Below, piece by piece: positions 51,695 to 60,411 of a stretch of 64,000 bases of DNA. A model generated the notes under the pieces. The model saw only the letters and a program-made list of their open reading frames with translations. It ran no database searches and was not told where the DNA came from. The DNA lies in NCBI RefSeq assembly GCF_050971785.1, contig NZ_JBPCCU010000007.1, positions 434,001 to 498,000 on the forward strand. The letters are read 5' to 3'. The DNA is from Actinomadura_E scrupuli. GTDB taxonomy: Bacteria > Actinomycetota > Actinomycetes > Streptosporangiales > Streptosporangiaceae. A program made the translations under genes and the position numbers. Positions within the stretch are counted from its first letter, which is position 1; every line of letters starts with the position of its first letter.

Positions 51695-54340
51695 ATGACG
51701 GGCACGATCCTCGACCCCTACTCCTGGCAGGCCGAACGGGTGGCCGCCGAGAGCGGTGCCGACGTGGTGTCCGGGCTGAGCCGGGAGTCCGCCGCCGAGC
51801 GCCTGGCCCGGCTGGGCCCGAACACGCTGCCCGCGGTGGTCTCCAAGGGCCCGCTGATCCGTTTCCTGCTGCAGTTCCACAGCCCGCTCATCTATGTCCT
51901 GCTCGCGTGCATGGCGGTCTCGGCGTTCATGGGCGAACGGGTGGACGCGGGCGTGATCCTGGCCGTCGTCATGGTGAACGCCGTGGTCGGGTTCGCCCAG
52001 GAGACCCGGGCCGAACACGCCCTCGAGACGCTGGCCGCGATGACGCGGACCTTCGCCGTCGTGATCCGCGACGGCGCCCGGCTGCGGGTGCCGTCGGCCG
52101 AGGTGGTGCCCGGCGACCTGGTGCTGCTCACGGCCGGCGACAAGGTCCCCGCCGACCTGCGGCTGCTCCGGGCCGCGGAGCTGACCGTCGACGAGTCGGC
52201 CCTGACCGGCGAGTCGGTTCCCGTGCTCAAGGATCCGGCGGAGCTCCCGCCGGAGACGAGCCTGGCGGACCGGCGCAACATGGTGTACTCGGCCACGCTG
52301 GTGACCTACGGCAGTGGCCTCGGCATCGTGGTGGCGACCGGAGCGAGGACCGAGCTGGGCGCGATCCACCGGCTCATCGGTACCGCCGAGGGCATCCAGA
52401 CCCCGCTCACCAGGAAGCTGGCGCGGTTCAGCACCTACGTCACCGCGGCCATCCTGGTGCTCGCCGCCGTGACGTTCGGGATCGGGCTGCTGCGCGGCCA
52501 GCCGGTCCCGGAGATGCTCACGGCGGCGGTCGCGCTGGCGGTGGGCGCGATACCCGAGGGACTGCCCGCGGTGGTGACGGTCACCCTGGCCTTCGGTACG
52601 GCCCGGATGGTCGGCCGCCACGCCATCGTCCGCAAGCTGCCCGCGGTGGAGACGCTCGGCAGCACCACCGTCATCTGCACCGACAAGACCGGCACGCTCA
52701 CCCAGAACCAGATGACCGTCACGGTGATAGCTGCGGCGGGCCGGATCTACGAGGTGACGGGGACCGGCTACTCGCCCGTCGGGACCGTCCGTCACGGCGG
52801 CGGCCCGGTCCTGGCGGTCGCGGACCGGGCGCTCGGCGACTGCCTCATGGCGGGGCTGGCCTGCAACGACGCCCGGCTCGTACCCGCCGGTGACGGCTGG
52901 GACGTCGCCGGGGACCCCACCGAGGGCGCCCTGCTGGCCAGCGCGGCCAAGGCCGGTCCGCTGAGCCCTCCGGCACGGATGGACACGGTGCTGTTCACGT
53001 CGGAACGCCGGTACATGGCGACCCTGCACGAGGGCGGCGTCATCTACGTCAAGGGCTCGGTCGAGCAGGTCCTGGCCCTGTGCGCGCAGCAGATCGGCGC
53101 CGGCGGCCATCCCGAACCGCTCGACGCGCCGGGGGTCCTGACGCTCGCCGAGGACCTGGGGGCGCGGGCGCTGCGGGTGCTGGCCTTCGCCACGGGCCGG
53201 GCCGAGGCCGGGACCGCGGAACTCTCCCGCCTGCCCGCGCTGACCTTCGTCGGCCTGCAGGCCATGCACGACCCGCCGCGCGAGACCGCCGCCGCGGCCG
53301 TCCGGGCCTGCCTGGACGCCGGAATCCAGGTCAAGATGATCAGTGGCGACCATGCCGCCACCGCGCGGGCCATCGGCGACCGGATGGGTCTCACCGGCCC
53401 GGTGATGACCGGCTCCGAGCTGGCCGCCTGCCCCGACGAGGAACTGCCCGGCGCCGCCGAGCGCACCGCCGTGTTCGCCCGGGTCTCCCCCGAGCAGAAG
53501 CTCCGGCTGGTGCGCGCGCTGCAGAGCCGCGCCCATGTCGTCGCGATGACCGGCGACGGCGTCAACGACGCCCCCGCCCTCAAGCAGGCCGACATCGGCG
53601 TCGCCATGGGCCGCAGCGGCACCGAGGTCGCCAGGCAGTCGGCCGACATGGTGCTCACCGACGACGACTTCGCCTCGATCGAGGCGGCCGTCCAGGAAGG
53701 CCGCGGCGTCTTCGACAACCTCGTGAAGTTCATCGTGTGGGCGCTGCCCGCCAACGTGGGGATCGGGCTCGTCCTGGTCGCCGCGATCGTCGCGGGCACC
53801 GCTCTGCCGATCCTGCCGCTCCAGGCCCTGTGGCTCAACATGACCGCGGTCCTCGTACTCGGCCTGCCCTTCGCGGTCGAGCCCGGCGACCCGGAGGTCA
53901 TGCGCCGGCCGCCCCGCGACCCGTCGGCCCCGCTCATCGGCCGTGTCCTGACCGGGCGCATCCTGCTGGTCTCGGCGATCCTGGTCGCCGGCTCCTTCGG
54001 CCTGTTCCACTGGGAGCTCGCGCACGAGGCGTCGCTGTCGCAGGCCCGCACCGCCGTCGTCAACGTCTTCGCGCTGATCCTGCTCGGCTACGTGTTCAAC
54101 TGCCTGTCACTGGACCGCCCGCTGCTCTGGCGGGGACTGCGGCGCAACCCCTGGTTCGGTGCCGGCGCACTGGCCCTGCTCGGGATCCAGCTGCTGTTCA
54201 CCTACGTGCCCGCGATGAACGAGGTCTTCGGGTCCGCTCCTCTCGACGGTCTCATGTGGCTGCGGATCATCGCCCTGGCCGTGGCGGCGTACGCGGCCGT
54301 CGAACTCGCGAAAGGGCTGCGCAGACGCCGCGAACGCTGA
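51695..54340 (+). CDS. ctpF: P2A-type cation ATPase, CtpF-like
   Basis: 881 residues from ATG 51695, preceded by GGAGAAG; GTG 51683 is an in-frame alternative adding four residues. N-terminal cation-ATPase domain, TGESVP actuator, M4 GAIPEGLPAVVT (Ca2+-type motif), phosphorylation D330 in DKTGTLTQN, KGSVEQ in the nucleotide domain, MTGDGVNDAP, and ten membrane helices. Mycobacterial CtpF, a calcium exporter under DosR, is of this kind. No DosR-like box was found before the SHOCT-ATPase pair, so dormancy control is inferred only from position. The gene differs clearly in M4 from the P2 ATPase at 11.9 kb. Confidence 0.87.
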   Translation: MTGTILDPYSWQAERVAAESGADVVSGLSRESAAERLARLGPNTLPAVVSKGPLIRFLLQFHSPLIYVLLACMAVSAFMGERVDAGVILAVVMVNAVVGFAQETRAEHALETLAAMTRTFAVVIRDGARLRVPSAEVVPGDLVLLTAGDKVPADLRLLRAAELTVDESALTGESVPVLKDPAELPPETSLADRRNMVYSATLVTYGSGLGIVVATGARTELGAIHRLIGTAEGIQTPLTRKLARFSTYVTAAILVLAAVTFGIGLLRGQPVPEMLTAAVALAVGAIPEGLPAVVTVTLAFGTARMVGRHAIVRKLPAVETLGSTTVICTDKTGTLTQNQMTVTVIAAAGRIYEVTGTGYSPVGTVRHGGGPVLAVADRALGDCLMAGLACNDARLVPAGDGWDVAGDPTEGALLASAAKAGPLSPPARMDTVLFTSERRYMATLHEGGVIYVKGSVEQVLALCAQQIGAGGHPEPLDAPGVLTLAEDLGARALRVLAFATGRAEAGTAELSRLPALTFVGLQAMHDPPRETAAAAVRACLDAGIQVKMISGDHAATARAIGDRMGLTGPVMTGSELAACPDEELPGAAERTAVFARVSPEQKLRLVRALQSRAHVVAMTGDGVNDAPALKQADIGVAMGRSGTEVARQSADMVLTDDDFASIEAAVQEGRGVFDNLVKFIVWALPANVGIGLVLVAAIVAGTALPILPLQALWLNMTAVLVLGLPFAVEPGDPEVMRRPPRDPSAPLIGRVLTGRILLVSAILVAGSFGLFHWELAHEASLSQARTAVVNVFALILLGYVFNCLSLDRPLLWRGLRRNPWFGAGALALLGIQLLFTYVPAMNEVFGSAPLDGLMWLRIIALAVAAYAAVELAKGLRRRRER

Positions 54341-54374
54341 GTGGCGCCGAGACGGGGCGCATCGCCACGCGGAG

Positions 54375-54414
54375 GCCGAGTCGCCGAGTCGCCGAGTCGC
54401 CGAGTCGCCGAGTA
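54375..54414. repeat. 8-base tandem repeat, 5 copies
   Basis: GCCGAGTC repeats four times from 54375, with a fifth copy GCCGAGTA at 54407. It lies between the ATPase gene and the palindromic operator, at the upstream edge of the ArsR promoter. Confidence 0.85.
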
Positions 54415-54422
54415 ACGATCAA

Positions 54423-54446
54423 CGAATTGAAGAATTCTTCAATTCG
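54423..54446. promoter_or_regulatory. Perfect 24-base palindrome, probable ArsR operator
   Basis: CGAATTGAAGAA followed directly by its reverse complement TTCTTCAATTCG. It is AT-rich in an otherwise GC-rich region and lies 72 bases before the ArsR start. The TTGAAGAATTCTTCAA core fits the dyads bound by ArsR-type dimers. It probably represses the arsR-sulP operon. Confidence 0.75.
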
Positions 54447-54462
54447 TGTAATCCTGGACGGT

Positions 54463-54519
54463 ATGGAGATCCCGCCGGTCGCGAAGGACCAGATCGAACC
54501 GGAACGGAAGAGGGGCTGA
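54463..54519 (+). CDS. Possible 18-residue leader peptide
   Basis: ATG 54463 opens an 18-codon frame (MEIPPVAKDQIEPERKRG) whose TGA shares its last base with the ArsR ATG (TGATG). The peptide has no recognised family. It may only be a chance frame, but the stop/start overlap would couple ArsR translation to it. Confidence 0.25.
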   Translation: MEIPPVAKDQIEPERKRG

Positions 54520-54878
54520 TGGGCGTGCCGGTTCCGCTGTACCAGGCGAAGGCGGAGTTCTTCCGGATGCTCGGGCACCCGGTGCGGATCCGCGTGCTGG
54601 AGCTCCTGCAGGACGGGCCGATGCCGGTGCGCGACCTGCTGACCCGCATCGAGGTGGAGCGCTCCAACCTCTCCCAGCAACTGGCCGTGCTGCGCCGCTC
54701 GGGCATCGTGACCGCCACCCGGGACGGCGACACCGTCATCTACGCCCTGGCGGGCGGCGACGTCGCCGACCTGATGCGGGCCGCGCGCCGCATCCTGACC
54801 GAGTTGCTGGCCGGTCAGCAGGATCTCCTCGCCGAGCTGCGCGAGGCCGACGAGGAAGCGGTGGCCAAGAGCACGTGA
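54519..54878 (+). CDS. ArsR-family winged-helix repressor
   Basis: 119 residues. The HTH region is MPVRDLLTRIEVERSNLSQQLAVLRRSGIVTATRDGDTVIYAL (about 38-80). It contains no cysteine, so the classical alpha-3 arsenic/cadmium site (ELCVCDL) is absent; the acidic and histidine-poor C-terminus (LLAELREADEEA) does not show an obvious alpha-5 metal site either. It may sense a non-metal signal. Its stop overlaps the SulP start (GTGA), tying it to the transporter. The 24-base palindrome upstream is the likely operator. Confidence 0.87.
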   Translation: MGVPVPLYQAKAEFFRMLGHPVRIRVLELLQDGPMPVRDLLTRIEVERSNLSQQLAVLRRSGIVTATRDGDTVIYALAGGDVADLMRAARRILTELLAGQQDLLAELREADEEAVAKST

Positions 54879-56629
54879 GCACCCTGAAGACGACCGGCAG
54901 GACCGTGCGGATCCTGCGGGAGCGGATCGCGGGGGTGCTGCCCACCCGGCACATCCTGGCCACCATGGGCCGCTCTCCCCGCAAGGACGTGCTGGCGGGG
55001 GTGACGGTCGCCATCGTCGCCCTGCCGCTCGCGCTGGGTTTCGGGATCTCCTCAGGCGCGGGGGCTCAGGCCGGGCTGGTCACCGCCGTCATCGCCGGCG
55101 CGCTCGCCGCCGTGTTCGGAGGATCGAACCTGCAGGTCTCCGGGCCGACCGGGGCGATGACCGTGGTGCTGGTGCCGATCGTGCACCAGTACGGCAGCGC
55201 GGGGCTCCTGACGGTGGGCCTGCTGGCCGGGGCCGTGCTGGTGGTCCTCGCGTTGGGCAGGGCCGGGCGCTACATGGCCTATGTGCCGGTCCCCGTGGTG
55301 GAGGGCTTCACCGTCGGCATCGCCGCCGTCATCGCCCTGCAGCAGGTCCCCGGCGCGCTCGGCGTCAAGACCCCGCACGGCGAGAGCCCGGCCGTCATCG
55401 CGTTCCAGGCCATCCGCGGCTTCACCGCGCATCCTCACTTCGCCGCGCCGGCGGTGGCCTGCGCGGTGGCCGCCGCGATGCTGCTGGGAGCCAGGTTCCG
55501 GCCCGCGGTCCCGTTCTCCCTGCTCGCGGTGGCCGCCGTGACCGTCGTCGTCCAGATCACGCACCTCGACATCGCCACCATCGGGCACCTGCCCGCCGGG
55601 CTGCCCGCCCCCTCCCTGGCGTTCCTGTCCCCCTCCGCGATTCCCGCGCTGCTGCCGTCCGCGCTGGCGGTCGCGGCCCTGGCCGCGCTGGAGTCGCTGA
55701 TGTCGGCGACCGCCGCGGATGCGATGAGCGTCTCGGAGCGGCACGACTCCGACCGGGAGCTGTTCGGCCAGGGCCTGGCCAACCTGGTCACCCCGCTGTT
55801 CGGAGGCGTCGCCGCGACCGGGGCCATCGCCCGCACCGCCGTCAACGTCCGCAGCGGCGGAGCGTCCCGGCTGGCCGCTCTCCTCCACGCCGTCGTCCTC
55901 GCGGTCATCGTGTTCGCCGCCGCTCCGCTGGTCGCCGGAATCCCCCTGTCCGCCCTGGCCGGAGTACTGATCGCCACCGCCATCCGCATGGTCGAGGTCG
56001 GCTCCCTGCGCGCGCTGGCCCGCAGCGGCCGGGGCGAAGCCCTGATCATGGCGCTGACCGCCGCCACCACCCTCGCGTTCAACCTGGTCGCCGCCGTCAT
56101 CGCCGGGCTGGTCCTGTCCGGCGTGCTGGCGCTGCGCGCGGTCGCCAACGCGGCGCACGCCGAGCAGGTGCCGCTGCACGCAGACCTGCCGCCCGCGGAC
56201 CACCACGAGGAGGAGCAGGCGCTGCTGGGCGAGCACATCGTGGCCTACCGCCTGGACGGGCCGCTGCTGTTCGCCGCCGCCCACCGCTTCCTGCTGGAAC
56301 TCACCGAAGCCGCGCAGGTCAAGGTGGTGATCCTGCGGATGTCGCGGATCAGCGCCATGGACGCCTCCGGCGCGAGAGTGCTCGAGGACGCGATCGACAG
56401 GCTCACCCACCGGGGCACGCTCGTGCTGATCTCAGGTGTCCGCGACACGCACCGGCCTCGCCTGGAGGCCCTAGGCATCCTGCACCGATTCCACACCACC
56501 GGCCGGATCTTCACCACCACGCCCGAGGCCATCGCCTTCGCCCGCGCTCACCTGCACGGAGCCGGGCTGCTCCCCGCACACGCCACCGGCGAACACGCGA
56601 CGCCTCGAGCGGAGCAGGCGAGCCGGTGA
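54875..56629 (+). CDS. SulP/SLC26 anion transporter with STAS domain
   Basis: 584 residues: about 10-12 membrane helices (residues 35-415; SulP signature region GLVTAVIAGALAAVFGGSNLQVSGPTGAMT) and a C-terminal STAS domain (about 445-550; VVILRMSRISAMDASGARVLEDAID). Family members import sulfate, bicarbonate or other anions. The GTG start overlaps the ArsR stop (GTGA). The substrate is not decided by sequence; the DASGA in STAS is close to the anti-sigma antagonist loop. Not followed by a carbonic anhydrase. Confidence 0.9.
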   Translation: MSTLKTTGRTVRILRERIAGVLPTRHILATMGRSPRKDVLAGVTVAIVALPLALGFGISSGAGAQAGLVTAVIAGALAAVFGGSNLQVSGPTGAMTVVLVPIVHQYGSAGLLTVGLLAGAVLVVLALGRAGRYMAYVPVPVVEGFTVGIAAVIALQQVPGALGVKTPHGESPAVIAFQAIRGFTAHPHFAAPAVACAVAAAMLLGARFRPAVPFSLLAVAAVTVVVQITHLDIATIGHLPAGLPAPSLAFLSPSAIPALLPSALAVAALAALESLMSATAADAMSVSERHDSDRELFGQGLANLVTPLFGGVAATGAIARTAVNVRSGGASRLAALLHAVVLAVIVFAAAPLVAGIPLSALAGVLIATAIRMVEVGSLRALARSGRGEALIMALTAATTLAFNLVAAVIAGLVLSGVLALRAVANAAHAEQVPLHADLPPADHHEEEQALLGEHIVAYRLDGPLLFAAAHRFLLELTEAAQVKVVILRMSRISAMDASGARVLEDAIDRLTHRGTLVLISGVRDTHRPRLEALGILHRFHTTGRIFTTTPEAIAFARAHLHGAGLLPAHATGEHATPRAEQASR

Positions 56630-56831
56630 GCCGGTGACGACCGGGCTGATCGGCGGGCCGACGACGTCGCCCGGCCGCCCCCTGCTTGATTCGGGCACCC
56701 GAAACCGCATGTCCGAATCGGCTCCGCGACTTCCCGCCATGGCCACCCGAGGGTCAGGGTGTTACGTTCCTTCTCGGTGTGCCGGGAAGTCTGGTCGGCG
56801 GTCCTGACCGCGACGGCTCCCGGAGGACGGC

Positions 56832-57728
56832 ATGCACAGCGATGCCGCAATCGACACGACAAGTCTCACCAAGCGCTTCGGTCCGGTGCTCGCCCTGGAC
56901 GAGGTGAACCTCGAGGTCGCCCGCGGGGAGATCTTCGGGTATCTCGGTCCCAACGGTGCGGGTAAGACCACCACGATCCGGCTGCTGCTGGACTTCCTGC
57001 GTCCCACCACCGGCCGTTCGCGGCTTCTCGGTGGTTCCGGCGCCGACCCGGAGATCCGGGCCAAGGTCGGTTACCTGCCCGCCGATCTGTACATCGATCC
57101 CCGCTACACCGCATCCGACCTGCTCGGCTTCTACGGGCGGCTGCGCGGCGGTCATGACCGTGCCTGGGTGGCGGAGCTGCTGGAGCGGTTCGATCTCGAT
57201 CCGGGGCGCCGAGTGGGTGACCTGTCGACCGGCAACCGCCGCAAGGTGGGCATCGTGGCGGCCGTCGCGCACCGGCCAGAACTGCTGATCCTGGACGAGC
57301 CCACCTCCGGTCTCGATCCGCTCCTGCAGCACGAGTTCCAAGGTCTGGTACGTGAACTCGCCGCCGGCGGCGCGACGGTGTTCCTGTCCAGCCATGTGCT
57401 GCCCGAGGTCGAGCTACTGGCCGGCCGGGTGGCGATTCTGCGGCGCGGCAGGCTGGTCACGGTCGCCGCGGTGGAGGAACTGCGGCGCCAGGCCCGCCAG
57501 CGCATCGACCTCCACCTCGGGCGAGAACCCGACCCCGGCCTCTTCACCGGAGTACCGGGAGTCGTGGCGGCCGACATCACCGGAGTCTCGGTGCGGCTGG
57601 TCGTGGAGGGCTCGGCGGCCCACGTCATCAGGACCGTGGCTCCGCTGGACGTGGTACGGATCGTCACTCACGAGGCCGATCTGGACGAGGTGTTCCTGCG
57701 GTACTACCAGGAGGCCGGGCAGTCATGA
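56832..57728 (+). CDS. ABC transporter ATP-binding protein
   Basis: 298 residues. Walker A GPNGAGKTTT, Q-loop region YLPADL, a slightly unusual signature LSTGNRRKVGI, Walker B LLILDEPTSGLDP and H-loop SSHVL. The C-terminal extension is of the drug/antibiotic (DrrA-like) type. Together with the permease it would export a hydrophobic compound. It ends with a 4-base ATGA overlap into the permease gene. The 202-base gap upstream shows no recognised site. Confidence 0.92.
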   Translation: MHSDAAIDTTSLTKRFGPVLALDEVNLEVARGEIFGYLGPNGAGKTTTIRLLLDFLRPTTGRSRLLGGSGADPEIRAKVGYLPADLYIDPRYTASDLLGFYGRLRGGHDRAWVAELLERFDLDPGRRVGDLSTGNRRKVGIVAAVAHRPELLILDEPTSGLDPLLQHEFQGLVRELAAGGATVFLSSHVLPEVELLAGRVAILRRGRLVTVAAVEELRRQARQRIDLHLGREPDPGLFTGVPGVVAADITGVSVRLVVEGSAAHVIRTVAPLDVVRIVTHEADLDEVFLRYYQEAGQS

Positions 57729-58525
57729 TCATCGCATCGCGTCTTGTGGCCGACCGCCGCCGCTCACTGGCGTGGTGGGTGGCCGGGGTGACGGCTCTGG
57801 TCGCCTTCACGGTGTCGCTGTACCCGTCGCTGAAGAACCAGGGCTCCATCGACGACCTGACCAGGAACCTGCCGGAGACGCTCCGGTCGATGGTCGGGTA
57901 CCAGGCCGGCGTGCCCCTCACCTCCCCCGCGGGCTTCCTGCACGCCCGGCTGTTCGCCACCGTGGTTCCCGTGGTCGTCCTGGTCTTCGGTATCGGTGCC
58001 GGAGCCCGCGCCATCGGCGGCGCCGAAGAGGACGGCACCCTGGAACCGCTGCTGGCCAACCCCGTCAGCCGCACCCGCGTGGCCACCGAACGCTACCTCG
58101 CCACCACCGCGCTCCTGGCCGCCGTGGTGGCGGTCTTCGCCGTCGTACTGCTGGCCCTGGGCCCGCTGTTCGGTGCTCTCGACGGCATCGCGGCCGGCGA
58201 CCTGCTGGCGGCCTGCGCCGCCGTCTACACGCTCGCGTTGCTGCACACCACCCTGGCCTTCATGATCGGCGCGGCCACCGGACGCCGCGGCCCTGCCACC
58301 GCGGTCACCGCCGCGATCGCGGTCGCCGGCTATCTCCTCCAGAACCTGCTCAGTGATCACGGCATGGCCGGGGCCGTCCGCGCGTTGAGCCCCTGGCACT
58401 GGTACCTCGACCACAACATGCTCGTCCAGGGGCCCAGCGCCCTCGCTCTGTGGCCGCCGCTGCTGGTCACCGCCGTGCTGTTCGGTGCCGCTCTGGCCGC
58501 CTTCCGGCGAAGGGACCTGCGATGA
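57725..58525 (+). CDS. ABC-2 type permease
   Basis: 266 residues, six predicted membrane helices. GAGARAIGGAEEDGTLEPLLANPVSRTR is the characteristic ABC-2 (DrrB/EcsB-like) cytoplasmic segment after helix 2. It begins on the ATGA overlap with the ATPase and ends on another ATGA overlap with the hydrolase, so the three genes are one translational unit. Confidence 0.87.
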   Translation: MIIASRLVADRRRSLAWWVAGVTALVAFTVSLYPSLKNQGSIDDLTRNLPETLRSMVGYQAGVPLTSPAGFLHARLFATVVPVVVLVFGIGAGARAIGGAEEDGTLEPLLANPVSRTRVATERYLATTALLAAVVAVFAVVLLALGPLFGALDGIAAGDLLAACAAVYTLALLHTTLAFMIGAATGRRGPATAVTAAIAVAGYLLQNLLSDHGMAGAVRALSPWHWYLDHNMLVQGPSALALWPPLLVTAVLFGAALAAFRRRDLR

Positions 58526-59430
58526 CGCCCTCCGGCCCCGCCGTCCCCGTGCCCGCCGTGGAACGAGGCACGACCATGGCACGTCTGCCTGCGGGCCCGG
58601 TCGAGTTCCGGTTCGAGGCGCGGGGCGACGCCGCCGTCATCGTGTTCCACGGTGGCCATATGCGCGCCGGGCTCGCGCTCGGCGAAGACGTCTTCGCCGC
58701 TCTCGGCTACACGCTCCTTGTGCCGTCCCGTCCTGGTTACGGCCGTACGCCACTGCGGACCGGCACCTCACCGACCGGTTTCGCCGACGTCACCGCCCGG
58801 CTCTGCGAGCACCTCGGCATCGACCGTGTAGCGGCGGTCGTGGGCATCTCGGGAGGCGGGCCGACCGCGGTGACGATGGCCGCCCGGCACCCGGAACTCG
58901 TCGGCCGCCTCATCCTGGAGAGCGCGGTGAGCTTTCTTCCCTGGCCCGACCGCCGTACCCGGCTCGGCGCGCACGTGGTGTTCTCCGCCGTCACCGAGAA
59001 GCTGACGTGGGGCCTCGTGCACACCCTCATGGGCCTGGCACCGGCGACCGGTCTCCGGTTCATGCTGCGCGAGCTGTCCACCGAACCGGCCCGCGACGTG
59101 CTGGCCGCTCTCAGCGACGCAGACCGGGCGACCCTGGTGACGCTGTTCTCCCATATGCGTTCCGGGCGCGGCTTCCTCAACGATCTCAAGAGCACACCGG
59201 ACGTGACATCCCAGGTCACACAGCCGACCCTGGTCATCGCCGGCCGCAGGGACGCCGCCGTGCCCTTCGCGCACGCCCAATCCCTTGCCGGCGGGATCCC
59301 GCACGCCGAACTCCTCGCCGCCGAGTCCGCCGGCCACCTCATCTGGTGCGCCGACGACTACACCGTGATCGCGGACAGGATCCGGCGGTTCCTCGGCCCC
59401 GGCACGCTCCCACCGGCAGAACCATGCTGA
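58522..59430 (+). CDS. Alpha/beta hydrolase
   Basis: 302 residues. The oxyanion segment is VFHGGH, the nucleophile elbow GISGGGP, and the acid and histidine lie in AGRRDAAVPF and ESAGHLIW. Substrate unknown. The gene overlaps the permease by four bases, so it probably acts on, or protects from, the compound exported by the ABC pair. The first 22 residues (PSGPAVPVPAVERGTT) look unstructured, and an internal ATG at 58576 is a possible start. Confidence 0.87.
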   Translation: MTPSGPAVPVPAVERGTTMARLPAGPVEFRFEARGDAAVIVFHGGHMRAGLALGEDVFAALGYTLLVPSRPGYGRTPLRTGTSPTGFADVTARLCEHLGIDRVAAVVGISGGGPTAVTMAARHPELVGRLILESAVSFLPWPDRRTRLGAHVVFSAVTEKLTWGLVHTLMGLAPATGLRFMLRELSTEPARDVLAALSDADRATLVTLFSHMRSGRGFLNDLKSTPDVTSQVTQPTLVIAGRRDAAVPFAHAQSLAGGIPHAELLAAESAGHLIWCADDYTVIADRIRRFLGPGTLPPAEPC

Positions 59431-59458
59431 ACACCCGCTCCCCGGAAGGAGCCCGCCG

Positions 59459-60400
59459 GTGTTGATCTCCCTCGCCGTCCTCGTGGCCGGCCTGCCGCTG
59501 CTGACTCTCGGGGCCGACCAGCTGGTGCTCGGCTCCGCCCGCATCGCCCGGCGGGCCGGGTGGTCCGCCGTCACCGTGGGCGTGGTGGTGATCGGATTCG
59601 GTACCAGCGCACCGGAGTTGCTGGTGTCGGGGACGGCGGCGGCGCAAGGGCATGCGGGCCTGGCGGTCGGGAATCTCGTCGGCTCGAACGTCATCAACCT
59701 GACCCTGGTGCTCGGTCTGGCCGGGCTGGTGGCTCCCGTCCTGGTGCGGTCGTCGGTACTGCGCCGGGAGGCGCCGCTGTCGGTCGGTGCCGTCGCCGTG
59801 TTCGCCGTGTTGCTCCTGCGCGGGCTGGATGTCGCGGCCGGGGTGGTGCTGGCAGTGCTGCTGGCCGCCGTGACGGTGTGGATGCTGCGGGTCTCCCGCG
59901 AGCGGCCGGGCGATGTGCTCGCGACCGAGACCGCGGAGTTCCTGGACGGCTCGACGCCGCACCGGCTGCCCATCGAGGTCGCCCGGACCGTGCTGGGCCT
60001 GGTGGGCACGCTGACCGGAACCCAGCTCCTGGTGGTCGGCGGCAGTGACCTGGCGACGCGGATCGGCCTGTCCCAGCAGCTCATCGGCTTCACCCTGGTC
60101 GCGTTCGGAACGTCGCTTCCGGAACTGGTCACGACCCTGCAGGCGCAGCGGCGCGGCGAGGCCGACCTGCTGGTGGGCAATCTGCTCGGCAGCAATCTGC
60201 TCAACAGCCTGGCGGGCGGAGCGGTCGTCGCGTTCGCCGCGCCCGCGCGAGTGGACGCCGGCGGCGCCGCCGTGGTCGCGGTCATGGCCGGCGTCAGCGG
60301 TCTGGCCTGGGCGCTGCTGGCCCGTGGTCAGCGCCTCACCCGCCTCGAGTCACTGGCCATGGCCGTCGTGTACGTCCTGGCGTTGCCGTTGTTGCTGTGA
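59459..60400 (+). CDS. CaCA-family Na+/Ca2+ exchanger-like protein
   Basis: 313 residues, about ten membrane helices in two inverted repeats. The alpha-repeat motifs are present twice: GFGTSAPELLVSGTAA with GNLVGSNVINLTLVLG, and AFGTSLPELVTTLQA with GNLLGSNLLNSLAGG. This is the bacterial YrbG/NCX layout for exchange of Ca2+ with Na+ or H+. GTG 59459 follows GGAAGGAGCC. It is convergent with the antiporter gene, only 11 bases apart. Confidence 0.9.
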   Translation: MLISLAVLVAGLPLLTLGADQLVLGSARIARRAGWSAVTVGVVVIGFGTSAPELLVSGTAAAQGHAGLAVGNLVGSNVINLTLVLGLAGLVAPVLVRSSVLRREAPLSVGAVAVFAVLLLRGLDVAAGVVLAVLLAAVTVWMLRVSRERPGDVLATETAEFLDGSTPHRLPIEVARTVLGLVGTLTGTQLLVVGGSDLATRIGLSQQLIGFTLVAFGTSLPELVTTLQAQRRGEADLLVGNLLGSNLLNSLAGGAVVAFAAPARVDAGGAAVVAVMAGVSGLAWALLARGQRLTRLESLAMAVVYVLALPLLL

Positions 60401-60411
60401 GCGCGGCGGTC

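Noticed and set aside
51278..54025. 915-codon minus-strand frame opposite the CtpF-like ATPase
   Set aside because: It mirrors the codons of the ATPase (Gly/Asp/His/Arg-rich), has no recognisable motif and no ribosome site; a shadow of the real gene.
54375..54414. Iterons of a replication origin
   Set aside because: Only five 8-base units, no dnaA or rep gene nearby, and the position fits a promoter flank.
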